NCBI GenBank assembly: GCA_025024175.1
Contig: QCXZ01000041.1
Span: 14,007,786-14,071,785 of the forward strand
Direction of reading: 5' to 3'
Length of the DNA stretch: 64,000 bases
DNA from: Rhyzopertha dominica
Lineage: Eukaryota > Arthropoda > Insecta > Coleoptera > Bostrichidae
Part shown: one piece after another, positions 35,031 through 47,159 of the stretch
How positions within the stretch are numbered: the first letter of the stretch is position 1
How the letters are laid out: each line of letters begins with the position of its first letter
Program-made: the position numbers and the translations under genes
The notes under the pieces: model-generated
Told to the model about the DNA's origin: nothing
Seen by the model: only the letters and a program-made list of their open reading frames with translations
Databases searched by the model: none

Positions 35031-36890
35031 GTAAGTATTTTTCTAAAAATCCGTTTAGTAGTTTATAGTTATATATAGTTAAAAAAGATCATTGTTGGAG
35101 TGAAAAAATGCTTCCAAAACTTCAAAGATTTTATTTCCGTTCTCTTTTGCCAAAACTAGTTGATCCACGTCACACGAGAAACATGCCAATTCGGGAGGAT
35201 AGATAGACGACGTTTTTGTGTAAAAAGTAGACCATCTACACCATGTTTGTTCATATTTTTTTAATACACACATTTATAATTTTGCTGTAAAGATAATTTT
35301 ATGTACAGATTGTGAACATTAACTATATGCTTATGATGTTTGGTAAATATATGTATTTTTTTCTTGAACGTTTATTATATTTTCTATTATTAAAAAAATA
35401 TTTTTAAAGTATTTTTTTTCATGAGGTATTGACATTTTTAATAATAAATTTGAAAGCAATATCGAAATAAAAAACCGTTTGTTTAAAACTTTATTAGTAA
35501 TATCACTGATATGTCTGTGAAAAGCGAACATCCTATTCTCAGTGGTAAGTACATATCTTTGAAACGACAGGCATCAGATAGACCTACAAAATGTTGTAAA
35601 TCAAAAATACTCTTTGTTGTGGCATCAGCATAACCAGCAGCGCAATAAACGCCCCAGGCCGACCGGGCTGACAGCTTTATGGTCAACATCCTAAAATTGA
35701 GTACCGCTGTCCCTTTAACCTAGCCTTAAGTTTGCATGAAAATGATGACGTGAGTCAACAACGCAAGCTGGTTATAGAACTTTTACAACAGCAACTGACA
35801 GTAGGGCTCTTCTGGCTATTTTGGGATGCAAGAAAAGAATTCCGTTACTAATTGAATGCTTAGCTACTATAAATGGTATGTCTCGGATTATTTTTTTCCT
35901 TTTTGCCCGATTGCTTCTCTTCATTTTGACACAGAAAATATGGTTCTCGACAAAGTTCTGTTAAATACCTGTCTTAAGCACAAAAAGAGGTCAGCCTGGA
36001 AAGCAACATGAAAATTGGCACTCAAGAAGACAAAATTATACTGGTGGTCATATACCAGAAGAACGACTGAATGAAGTGAATAATCTTCCAAATTCATGTT
36101 TCTGCGAAAAGATAAATAACATATTGAAGAGAACATTGTTACATGGACTCGCGGAGGGGTCATATCATGAAGTTTGTAAGAAGCATAGCTAAATTCACTG
36201 GATGTCGACAGTGAACTTAAAGAAAACTGTAATATGTGTAGCTAACACTTAACATATAATGACAATCCAGCAAAATTCCTTGGAATTTCCTGGGACCAAA
36301 TTTTTAATACGATAGCTGTGTCTAAAGTAAACATTTTAATTTTAATATTACTTCGTAAGAAAGTAACACATTTGCGCAAAAATTTTGGTAAAGTAAATGT
36401 ACAATGGTTCCAGCGAATAAAGGAAGCTTTCAAAAAAATTTTATATTTTTTTGGTAGACACTTCTTTAGTCGTTCGCGTCGGGATGTTTTACTGTGAACA
36501 GATGTGCAAAGCGCGGTCAAGGATATTTAGGCACTAGAACTTCTTAGAAAGGTCTGCTTTATGCTCATGTATAATCGCTCGTGGATATATATTTTTTAAT
36601 TTTACATTTAAATCCTCGCCAAAATTAGGAATGATTGATTCGATAGTCAATTCCCTCATGATATTTAAAGAAAAAGTAATAACGATTTGGCCACGCTGTA
36701 GAGTTTCTCTGCAGTTTTCTTTACACAAATTAAAATTATAAAAAAAGTCGAAATCGTTGTCAAATTTGCCTTTTAGCTTAACTCCATGCAGATACGGAAA
36801 ATCTACAAGCTAGCTAAATTACTTAACGGGTACGGGTACTACTTACGTTTACGATTTAGGTTTAATAAAGACTTAGTTATAAGTAAGAAT
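35031..36890. other. Unassigned AT-rich stretch with open frames
   Basis: Several minus-strand open frames of 64-92 codons (35079-35273, 35331-35531, 35483-35689, 35921-36163, 36242-36520, 36534-36728) overlap plus-strand frames. A plus-strand frame at about 36017-36190 reads TGGHIPEERLNEVNN onward for some 57 codons. None carries a motif I can name. They may be remnants of an element related to the terminal repeat at 34281, but this is guesswork. Confidence 0.25.
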
Positions 36891-37210
36891 TTAGATGGTA
36901 ATGCCATCTGTCAGCATTACACTGACGTGATGACAAAGCCACCTAGCTGTCTTATCGGGTACTACTTCCTAAAGGAAGTGACCTGCAGCCTGACAAATTG
37001 GCATGCAACTGCATACTTCAATTTGACAGCAGGCCCCCACGGCACTTTTTGCTAGCGGGCAAGAACCGACATACATTAAAATGCATGTCTATGCCGTGCT
37101 GTCTGCACTAGACCTAAACTCCACTGACGAGCTATAATGATAGCGAAATAGATCTATCTGCAGTTGGTTGCAGTGCAGACAGCACAGCAAAGACATGCAT
37201 TTTAAAGAAT
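36891..37210. repeat. Dispersed repeat module, copy 2, with internal inverted repeat
   Basis: 37160-37210 matches the repeat at 4359-4407. Within it, 37077-37108 (taaaatgcatgtct ... gtgctgtctgcac) and 37173-37204 (gtgcagacagcac ... agacatgcatttta) are near-perfect inverted repeats of 32 bp around a loop of 64 bp. 36899-36925 carries a divergent version of the GCCATCTNTCAGCA word. This looks like the end of a small non-autonomous DNA element. Confidence 0.6.
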
Positions 37211-39005
37211 TAATTATGTTTTGAAGAAACAACATTTATTATCTGAAATGGTCTATTACGTAGGTATACTATATTTGAAACGTCAATAACGTATATTATT
37301 TTGTATATACCGAAGTATAGTATACTACACATTATACGAATATAATACGTATAGTTCATACGTATATGTGTACAATACAGTACAAGGCAGTTATCTCCTC
37401 AATAGTAGTTAAATATTAAATATATACGATTAAACGTATATTTAATCCCAATTATATACGCTCAGAAAACAATATCCCGCGGAAATTTTCGCGGACATTA
37501 TACTTTAAATTTTTTTGTATATCTACTACATTTAGATGATTGTTTTCCAATATTATATGCACATTATACCTTTTCGTGTTTATTCTTACAAGCGGTGCAA
37601 ATTTATATCGATCATAAATAAATTTGCAGTAAGTATTGCATGTGCGTTTTACTTGGAAACCTTTATTAAACATTAATAGGCAACTAAGAGTAGTCTCACA
37701 CTATTACTCTAAATTCAGTTCATTGGTAGCACAGATATCAGCACATTATGGCTGCACTTTCTCTGAGCTATAAATAGTGGAGTTGTTATTGTTAAGAAAT
37801 TGTAACTAGTCGAAAAGCACCTAATTTGTGAGTTGCAGTATAATCATTGTTTTTGTATTACATATTAATAATAATAAATTGATACATCACTTCTAAAATC
37901 GTTATGGCTAAAATAAAGTTTTAGCTTACTTTTTTGGAGAGCTTACATACATGTAGGTACAATGATAATTTCCGGGGTATTGCTGATTTGTTAATCTCGT
38001 TAATCCCCCGTACAGTCTGCTTTGCATCATTAATAATACAGTTGAACGTACAGAAAAATATACAAATGTTCCGTAATCCAATCAACATGTTTCAAGGTTT
38101 TCCACGTAAAGCATTAATTCACCCTTAATTAATGGGCAGCCCGGCAACAAACTGCGACTCACCTACGCTTAATGCCTTCCAATTAAAGCAAGCTATATAA
38201 AAAATATCAACGTTTTTATGAAAAATGTCTAGCGTCAGGTAACGAGCCGCTCGACAATAACTGGTGTGCTTTTCCGTCGAGCAAACACTATTAAATTATG
38301 AAGTTCTGCACAGTGTTTGTTTGAATATTGAGGAGGGCACAGCTCCCTTTTTAACTTAATTTAAAAATGTTCGGTGCGAGAGGAATTTGTTCGGTTTTGA
38401 GGTTGAATCTAATGAACGGGAAAGGTCTGCTTTATTGGGCGTTCGAATGGAGGTAAATACGTTTGACGGGATGGGAATCCAATTCGAGAATAATTATAAA
38501 AGGTGGGAAATATTGGGAGATAATAGAGATGGACATCCAACACTGCAAACGATTCTTCACAGTGAAGCTTCGGCCAACATCTACGAAGTATAAGTTGTAA
38601 TAATACAAAAATGCCATACCGATCATTGAATCAATTCCGGTGAACATAGCATTCTATTCTATAGGTTTACCTTACTTNAAATATATAAATATATAGTCTT
38701 ACAATTCGTATAAGGTTATATGGGGGATTCCTTTCTGTACGAACCAATAGCTCTCACAAAGAGTTTATTCCAGACACGTGCCGCTAGCATAAATATGCAA
38801 TCCCGTTCCAGTCCCGTATTGAAATTGTCACCCTGTTTAGAAAAGACCCAGGGGCTGGGCAAGACCTAAGTTTGATGTGGACAAGGTAAAATTTACGAAG
38901 TTCTCTGATAGCGTGAAGGTTGGTTTTATGTAGAAAATTTTCCTCGTTAGAGTGTAATGGGCAGTCAATACAAATAAATACAGTATGGTTGATTAGTTAT
39001 ATTTT
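37211..39005. other. Non-coding stretch
   Basis: No gene is recognised. 37260-37450 is extremely AT-rich with many cgtata/tatacg words. Overlapping opposite-strand frames at 38387-38593 and 38432-38647 have no motif. One ambiguous base lies at 38678. Confidence 0.4.
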
Positions 39006-39032
39006 GGCTTCGGCTGAAGCCTTCTTCACTTG
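39006..39032 (-). repeat. Hairpin of the GAA-loop type
   Basis: The minus strand reads GTGAAGAAGGCTTCAGCCGA then AGCC: a GGCT/AGCC hairpin preceded by TGAAGAA and followed by GAA. The layout resembles the hairpins at 6635 and 53716. Confidence 0.3.
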
Positions 39033-40522
39033 ATAACTTGATAACAAGTTCTTAAATATATTCCAGACAATTCCTTGCTTTTGGGTTATACAGGTGTCGT
39101 GCAAACAATAATCTTTAAACACCAACGGTAAGCTTATCCTTTTGACTCTGAGCCATTGTCATATCTTTGCGTTTTTTTTTNCTGTATTGCATTTCCTGTA
39201 ATTAATTCTCGATACATCAAGTATTATAAAATTGTTATGTTATACAACCCAAAATTAACTGATTAAAGGTTATTGCTCGCATATTTTCTTCTGATATCTC
39301 TATCTCTCATAGAACCTGAGACTGACATGTTAAGAAGGTCGTGTATGGTATCTAAAGCACCAAAACAATAATAACATTTTTTTACATAAGTATTTACACA
39401 TTATAACACTTACTACACATGTCCGCAATAAATAATCGCTACATATTATAAAACAAAGTCCTCCGCCGCATCTGTCTATTCACGATAAGCTCAAAATCTA
39501 CTAAACGGATTTTAATGCGGTTTTCACCAATAAAAAGAGTGATTCATGAGGAAGGTTTAAGTAGATAATTTGTCAAGGTTTCTTGTAAATTGGTTGAAAT
39601 ATAACGCTAATTGTCGGAAAAAGCGAAGCCGCCTGGGAGCTTTAATTGAAAAGGCTGCCTAATCCCCTTGACATAACAAAACAATGCATGTTGGAATATT
39701 TCACTTTTATAGATCTACAAAAAAGTCTTGGTTGACATATATCTATCTTTTAAGGATAGCTTACTATGTCAATCTTCTAAAAAATGGTTACGTAGGTACA
39801 ATGCGACAATTGGAATGCTACCTAGACGGATGCTACAGTATTAATCATTATTAACATAAATACGTTAGTTATCATAAACATTTCATGCACATTATTATGA
39901 TTTGAATCATATTCGTTACAAATATTTGTTTGCTCACCTGTTTATTAGGAATTAAGCAGAATTTGTTATAAAGCGCTTAACTCTTAATCAAGTGGGCTAA
40001 ATCGGGCACAGAAAATAATGCCTGTTCGGGGTATGTACCTGTCACTAAGTTATGATCGGTATGCCGGTATTTTCTAAAGGCACCTGAAGTGCTAGGCAAT
40101 CCCTCATAACTGGAGTTACAATGTTTTACTGTGGCAATCTAACCTTAGAAGATTTGTAGAACTATACGTAAATATACAGATTATTGCTATAGCTCGTATC
40201 GGTGAGAGGGCCATCTAGTGAATGATACACGAACTGCTGAGACTGGCCATTTTGTAGAAGCTGCACGTCAGTTTGTTTTGTAAACCCATATATAATCGCT
40301 ACGTTTTTAGCTAATTATTCGCGATTATTATTATTATATAGTGTTGATGACATTATTTGGCGGAACTGCATTGAAGTGAGTGTTAAAGCAAAATATCTAA
40401 TTTTTTGTTTGTTGTTAAATTTCGCGCATAAGATGTTCGCTTACCGAATATCTAGTCGTTTTGAACATAAAAAAACATTAGAAATAACTAACAAAAAAGT
40501 GCATAATAAATAAACAAACCTA
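39033..40522. other. Non-coding stretch
   Basis: No gene is recognised. 40289-40300 has a TATA-like catatataatcgc and 40268 a TCAGT initiator-like word upstream of the repeat-bearing ORF, which may be coincidence. One ambiguous base lies at 39181. Confidence 0.35.
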
Positions 40523-40738
40523 GTGAATGTGTATCCGATTTCGCTGTGCTATATCCAATTGAGTTACCGCTTCGTCACACCCGCTTTTGGTCCCGTTCCC
40601 GCTTTTGGTCCCGCACCCGCTTTTGGTGGCTTACCCGCATCCCGTGTTCGCAGCACCGTACCTAAGGTAAGCGAACATCTTTTTAATTTCCTTGACTCCG
40701 CAAACGAAACCAGCACCTTTAGATCATTTACTTTCTAA
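40523..40738 (+). CDS. Short ORF with PAFGP hexapeptide repeat, possible first exon
   Basis: Not a recognised gene. From an ATG at 40523, residues 19-40 read TPAFGPVPAFGPAPAFGGLP, that is, three 18-bp units beginning cccgcttttggt (about 40580-40635), then ASRVRSTVPK. Directly after AAG comes gtaagc (40667-40672), a good splice donor, so the true coding part may end at about 40666 and continue in another exon. The units are in frame and conserve the Pro-Ala-Phe-Gly core, as in low-complexity secreted or cuticle-like proteins, but no family is claimed. A 16-base inverted repeat (40430-40445 and 40666-40681) brackets the region and covers the donor. It could equally be a minisatellite in non-coding DNA. 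Confidence 0.25.
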   Translation: MNVYPISLCYIQLSYRFVTPAFGPVPAFGPAPAFGGLPASRVRSTVPKVSEHLFNFLDSANETSTFRSFTF

Positions 40739-40954
40739 ATTCATAACAGTGAGGTTCATAGATTTTTTTGAATATCAAGTATTTAACATCAGATATCTCA
40801 AAAATAAAATTCTATTTAAAATAACGAACTTGTAGTAGATATTTCGGTAATTGTTTTCTGTAAACACCACAAGATTTTTCTCAAAAATTCATGAAACTTT
40901 TCCATTTAAACCACTAGTCTACGGCGTCAAATGAAAAAGTTAGCTTTCTTAGGC

Positions 40955-40981
40955 TGTTACCGGGAACACCCTGGATATACA
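40955..40981 (-). repeat. Candidate mariner-superfamily terminal repeat
   Basis: The minus strand reads TATATCCAGGGTGTTCCCGG followed by TAAC, close to the CAGGGTGTCCC-type ends seen in insect DNA transposons. Its partner end and any transposase were not identified. Confidence 0.35.
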
Positions 40982-41084
40982 AAAGGGGTTGTGTTTACTA
41001 CAAGCACCAATGCTTATCATAAGCGGACGACCTATATTTGATTACAATAAAGGCAACCAATAAAGATTAAAACTAAGTGCAACC

Positions 41085-41640
41085 GAAAGATATATCTTTG
41101 AGGGTGTCGAAAACTTCATATATCTGACGGTATCTAATAATAATAAGTGTGAGAAATGAAGAAATATTTCTGAGGCTGTTAATAGGTAGTAAAAGTCTGG
41201 CTTAGTAATATTCTTAACACTGAAATTACTATAAAACCATAGTAAGACCGGTGCTGCCATACGGATGTAAATGTGTGCTGAAAAAAAATTGCTTGGGTGG
41301 TTTGGGAAATAAAGGTGCTAAGAAGGATATACGGCGGATGAGCGTGGAGGAGAGAGCTGGTGGAAATATATTAGACTGCCAAAAATCAGTATGTTAAAGC
41401 AATTAAAGAGGATGGGGCACGCTTTTAGACCGCCAGAGACCAAATACTTTCTTAAAAGGAGGTCTTGGTGCAAATCCGAGGAGGGGACGACCAAGGAAGG
41501 GCTGGTTGCACGCTGTGAAAGAAGACGCTGGAAAAATGGTTATGGACAACTGGAAGGAAGTAGCAGCTGACAAAACAATGGTCCAAAATTTCGCAAAGCA
41601 TGAACCATTAGGCCTACAGTGCTGTCACATTAAGAGGGGC
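41085..41640 (+). pseudogene. LINE reverse transcriptase C-terminus (GRPRKxW type)
   Basis: The plus strand encodes the thumb and C-terminal tail of a non-LTR reverse transcriptase in several frames. FEGVENFIYL (about 41094-41125) comes first, then KTIVRPVLPYGCKC (about 41231-41274). VLRRIYGG (about 41317-41340) is next, then an uninterrupted frame GRPRKGWLHAVKEDAGKM (about 41486-41539) and DNWKEVAADK to HEPLGLQCC. These match, in order, the FegV..F.YLG, RPVl.YG, LRRIYG and GRPRkRW..DV..D blocks of this tail. It seems to be the same lineage as the split copy at 15.0-16.7 kb. Nothing of the RT core remains. Confidence 0.8.
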
Positions 41641-43736
41641 ATTTACTTGGAGCGATCGGGCAGAAATGTAAACTATGCAACCCATATTACTAGCGGGACA
41701 TGGGACGTAAGAGGGTAGCCGATAGATTGAAATTACGCAAAGATCGTATGTTCGTATGTACGAGCAACAGACGGGCTAAACTAATATTCGGAAAATTGCT
41801 GACTGTAATACGTGCATAAAAAAGTAAGCATGATATTAGTAACTTACTATGATATTATACCAGGTTATTAAAAATATGGAATAGCCCATTTATTTCTGTA
41901 AAGATGAACATTTCATTCTAACTGCATGTCGACTATGATTTCTGGAGGAACTTTTATAATAATTTTCCTTCCGGCTCCCCATTGCTTAGGCAGACAGTAA
42001 ATTAGTGTGAACGAGGTTTTAACATTATGTCACGTGTATTTAGACATACAATCTTAGAAATTCAGTCATATCGGAATAGATCGTATACCGCTCGATCATT
42101 CCCGACCGGTTTGTATCTTAGCCTCACTGTTCACTGGATACCACGCGACGGACCTAGTGGGGATGGGCATTCGCATTTCGCTCTCCTGATGGAAGGGTTT
42201 GCGGTTTTACATTTTTTGAATGTTTTTACTCATTTATCGTGCTCATGTTTTTGGTACTGTACAAAGAAATATGTAGCTACAACATGGAGTTCGATTTTTT
42301 CGTTTATGTGCCTTAGTTTTCGAGAAATAGCTCTCCAAAAATACGCATTTTTGAGCAAAATATAACAACAAATATTTACATTACCCTACCAAATTCAGAA
42401 AAAACCCGAACTCTACGTTGTAGCTACATCTTTTGTCATGACGATGTCGAAATTTCACTTCGAAAGAGTTTCGAATAACTCGGTAAAATGTAAAACGGTA
42501 GGTGCCTAAAATGACCCGTTTCGCTCTAGGTAAACGCCCCTCTTAACCAGGTGCGTCAATAAAACGTATGCACATTTGGAACTCCTTTAAAAAATTATTT
42601 TCCCTTCTACAAAGTTAAATTTATGAGTAATTAATGTTATATGATGGCACCCCGGCGATGGATCAAAACTCACCGAGCCAGTGAATAGGACGCAGGAGGC
42701 CAGTTGAGTTTCCTATACGCTCTCGAGAGCGTACGCTGCTGATGTTTTCTTATGGAGCACAGTAAAACATGAGGTGTACAAAAAAGTAAACCATGTAAAT
42801 TTGACACACTTTGGAATGAGATTCAATCTCATGGACACCTTGACACGACGTACAAAATCAATGGCCACGCGTACTAAGAAATCTAATGATGCCGAAGGCC
42901 CCCATTTTTATCACTAATCCCCATTTTCATTACAATATGATTAGATTTAGTGATCTAACACACTGTAGCTCTAACCATCCAAGGTATTTTCGCAAATAAA
43001 TAAATTAGGTAGTGACAAATGGCATCAATTAAGAGGGATCCGTGCGGTCTACTACCCATTAAGGCATAATTTTTGACACTGCAAGAAAACTGAGATCGCT
43101 GGTTTTGTACACTCAAATTAGAAAGTTTCGCTCGTGCAGCATACGCCTGTGTATGAAATGCAGTTTTTTTTGGGCTGTACCGCGCAAACAGATGACAGCG
43201 GGAGTGTTAGGAGAACGCAAATTGATTCATGTCCGTTTCATCAGTTCCTGATTCATCAGTTGTTTCGTTTCGTCAGTTATTCTTTTCTGGGCAGGTACTC
43301 GAGTAGCGTTTCGTCATTTAAATATGTTATACCCTGTAGCAACCGGTCACGTAATACTTCTTAGGAATTCTTATTACAGAAATTGTGGAAAAGTAATTAA
43401 GTGGTCCAATACTTTTTTTAACGATTATGCCAATCTTATTATTATATTATATATGTACACAGGTGCCCACGGAAACGTCCTAACGTGGGTATTTTTTTTA
43501 TTATTAGAGATAGAAAGTCGATCAAATGTAAAAATTGTAAAAATTTAAAATCAGAGGTAGCTTTTTAACCGTTTATTGTATAAAAAAAGTTACCATAACT
43601 TTTTAAACAGAATACAATACCCTAAAAAGCATTTTTTAATCCGACAGTTTTGGAGATATTACATCAAACTTTGTTTTTCTTATAGACGTCACATTATTTT
43701 TTTTTGTATTCTAATTTGGCATATTTTTCTGATGGC
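41641..43736. other. Non-coding stretch with a short inverted repeat
   Basis: No gene is recognised. 42271-42300 (gtagctacaacatggagttc...) and 42400-42430 (complement) form an imperfect inverted repeat of about 30 bp around a 100-base loop rich in tctcgaaa-like words, typical of small non-autonomous elements. 42700-42735 contains the palindrome gctctcgagagcg. Confidence 0.45.
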
Positions 43737-44410
43737 TTAATTGAAATAGAAATTACATATTTTAATAATCACATCAGAAAACACTTCTCGAAAAGCAAAA
43801 ATTGTAGCCATTTCATAATCAAGTATATACTTGCCTGGTTGAAAATCAGGAACTCTTGCTTTTAACGTTTTAAATAGCCTTATATACGTATACTTTGATT
43901 TGTTTGGAAGACGAATATAAACAGCCGGTACCACGCCAATGTCTACATGTTTTGTATATAGCTGCGTAAACAGCGAGCAGCAGCTTTTAAATGTCCCGTC
44001 TCCAAAAAACCGTTGAGCACCATCATCAATTCTTGATACATTGGCGGTATAACCATCTTTGCAGTGTTTGGGTAGACTTGCAATACCCAAAGCCTGATGC
44101 CGCGACCGATATAACGTGATTTTGATTGACGAAAAGTCCGGGACACTCATTTTCGCTTTGAAAATGCACACTTCAACAACGTTTTTCGCGATATCTGGTT
44201 CACAGTTGTGTTGTTTTTTTTTTACTTTCAAAACTTCAGATAAATCAGCATTAGTCTCGGGCTTCCCGGACACTTTATTTTAGAACATTTCCAGAACACA
44301 TTGAAGTTCTTGTAGGTTTATTTTTTGTTAAATCTGTAGGCTTCGTACAAAAGAACACAACATTCTCTTTTTGATTGAACAATTCTAATATCCATATTGG
44401 GACGTAAACA
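43737..44410 (-). pseudogene. FLYWCH-MULE transposase relic
   Basis: A Mutator-like transposase fragment, with a DNA-binding zinc finger followed by a DDE catalytic domain. The upstream part (44400-44170) reads IRIVQSKRECCVLLYEAYRF, then FNVFWKCSK and VKKKQHNCEPDI, the spacing of a FLYWCH finger, with a stop and a frameshift inside it. The open frame 44273-43737 (178 codons from a GTG-type start) carries GDGTFKSC with the first catalytic aspartate at residue 92, LFTQLYT, VVPAVYIRLPNKS, and ILDYEMATIFAFREVF with the second aspartate at 152. About 60 residues separate the two, as usual for MULEs. The third acidic residue and the C-terminal half are lost. Part of the segment between finger and catalytic domain also seems deleted (GAQRFF joins directly to GDGTF). 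Confidence 0.85.
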
Positions 44411-46384
44411 CAGATTGCAACCGACAGTTGGTTTGTACGTTGTTAAACTACAACTAAAATTAGTTTGAAGCTTTAAAAATATTTCAAAGCAAATGCTTCC
44501 CACCCTTATTATTTTTTCTTAATATTTACTAAAATGGGTCCTAACTGGGCATTGGATGCAATATATTTACCCCTAATAAAGATATACTATAGTATAGTAC
44601 GTAAAGTGTAGTGGGTAGGTATAATAAATTATGGGTTTATGTTATGTGAGCTTCAGAATTACAATAATTCCTAGAAGGATGATTATAAAATATAATGCAT
44701 CCGATCTATTGTAACACCTTTATTGCTCTTCACCCATCCAGCTGATGAAACACCACTATGCAAAATTTATTAAAATTCTAACTAACGAAACGAAACACAT
44801 TTAGGTAGAATTCCAACAACTGACGAAACAGGAACTGATGAAACAGACCTTTACCCGCAAATTCGATGTAATGTTATGCAGAATTTAATCTCACTCAAAT
44901 AATAATTAAATAGAAAACGCAAAATTTTGCCAACAGGTAGATAAACAATGAAAGTGTAGGAACTGCTGAAAAAAATTAAAAACGTGGCATCCATTCTAAC
45001 AGCATGTAAAGCTGATCGTTTTCTCTATATTACTCATTTTTTTAAAGTAGATTTGTAATTAAAATAAAGCTGTTATTTAAAATTAGTTCAGTAGGCCCTG
45101 TAGTTTAAAACATTACTTTATCAGATCGCAACAGATCGACGTTAAAATCTCAACAACATATCATCTAATCAAGTCAGTGAAGTTGAACTTATACAACTGT
45201 CCCAANTGTTTATGAAAATATTGAAAAGNATACGTGAATATCTAAAAACAACGCCCACGGCCACACTCCTGTTTTCAAGTTTTATTTTGATCCCAATTTA
45301 TTCCGCGCCACATCCAGTCTTTGTAACATTCGGCTTACTAACATGAATGGGATTATTGACATACCTAGCAACGCCGCCTCCTCGAGAGGAGCAGTCTTTT
45401 TTAACTGATCGAAAATATCAGTGCTAAGCCAATTCTCTCACGTACAATTTATAACACAAAATAATCAATTTATTAAATATAAAATTTACTTAAACAATAC
45501 AAAATGACTAGGGGCATCACACACATATTATTAGCGTTTGAACATCACTCGCGGATTTCTCAAAACAATCTTTGATGTTCCAAACCGCTGTTTTTTCTCA
45601 AGACTTCTTAGCACCTGAATTTTCGGATGCCCTTGGCGCCCGCTCTTCCCGAAACTCCCTAATTAGAGCCAGTAATTAAGTTTATTTGCCCGCTTACAAG
45701 CAAAGCGGAATGCGAAAGCAGGACTGTCTACGATCCTCCTTCGAATTACAGCCGCTAATCTCATCAGCCTATCCAGAATGGCCGTCTTAATTCCTTTGGA
45801 AAATTGAACATAACAATGACAATTCCGTTGCTAAAATTTTTAAGTAGGCGTTGTAGAAGTAACAGCAGACATAATTTGCGAGGATTCCGCGAGTAGCTTT
45901 TATGAAACATAAAGAAGGAAATTTACTGATACCTCATTAGGAAAACGGTTCAAGATACTTAATCCAACTGCGAAACTAAGTTCTAAAGTTTCAAGTAATG
46001 AGATTAAAGCCAACTAAAGTTAATCCTCCTTGACGTAAGTAAATTAATTTATCTACGATCTGAAGCTCTCGACTATAACATTATTGTAATTTAAGAAAGT
46101 ATTTTAATCATAAACTTTTAATTTTTATAATAGCCAATCTTTACAATGTAAACTAGTGGGATACCTTATACAGATTTGTTTGAAAATAAACAGGCGCGGC
46201 TTTTAAGTATATTTAGTTTATGATATTTGTAACTCAAGTTAATTTAGTTAGTTATCTCTAGAAGCCATAAGTTACAAATACTGAATTTTTACGAATATAG
46301 CAGGCAACACATTGAATGGTGAATGAACACTGATGCATGTGGTAGCCTCATTTTTTTAATATATAATATTTGGTCTACAGTGGG
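44411..46384. other. Non-coding stretch
   Basis: No gene is recognised. Ambiguous bases lie near 45206 and 45230. 45630-45800 is GC-richer without an open frame. Confidence 0.4.
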
Positions 46385-46800
46385 CAGTTTTGAAAGATAT
46401 AATGGAAGTTAAAATTTCATCTGGTATCCCTCAGAGTTCCTATTTAGGTCCTTTACTGACTTGAAGACGATGATAGTAAGATTTCTTATACGAAGAACAT
46501 ACTATGCTTCAGGATGCATAAGCAGATTATACATTAATTACTTAAGCAATGTTATTTTTAATAATACTAATAACTGTTGTAAGATACAGTTTAGTAGAAC
46601 TGGTAACTGGGTACTTTATAAAATTAGCCTATGATATAAATATCAATATTTTACGAATAGTTATTAATCTCATTATGGTCTTAGGCGTTAAATTTCATCA
46701 AAAAGGATTGTTTGATAAAGAACATATTCATACCGTATGTAAATATCATTATGAACTACTCTTCAAAAGTGTTGAATCCTTAGTATAGCATTGTAATTCC
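46385..46800 (+). pseudogene. LINE reverse transcriptase palm-thumb fragment
   Basis: The plus strand reads SSGIPQSSYLGPLL (about 46417-46458), a degraded motif B (SGVPQGSxLGPLLF). Then, after eroded sequence near a YADD-like word, comes VLGVKFHQKGLFDKEHIHTV (about 46678-46737), the DLGVxFDxxLxFxxHI thumb box. The open frame 46549-46788 spans only part of this. It is a CR1/jockey-like LINE copy with both ends missing. Confidence 0.75.
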
Positions 46801-47159
46801 CCGAATATGTTCAATATTTCACGAACTGCAAATGATATATTTAACGAATCTGATAATGCTTTTAGAGATTAGATCGTAAAAATTTTCTCCGGATGGAATA
46901 CTTCGATGAAGATAAAAGATAGTATACCTCTAATTTTTCACAACAAAGAAAAGAAGTTGTAAGCCCATTTGTAATCAAGATCATGTACTTAAATATTGTA
47001 AATCTGATTATTTTTTGTTCAAATTGTATTAATCTTAATAAACAGTGCAAATGTAATTTGCCTATTGATCATTCTACAAATGGCACTACTACTAGTCCTC
47101 GACAAATTATGCTAAATCAATATCAATCAAGAATCAACTATGATCAGATTAGCTTAAAA

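Noticed and set aside
37260..37450. Possible replication origin or regulatory AT island
   Set aside because: Extreme AT content alone in an AT-rich genome is not evidence of either.
42660..42740. Possible minus-strand exon ending in a GTGAGT donor with low stop density
   Set aside because: Only about 80 bases, more than one frame is open, and no protein similarity was seen.
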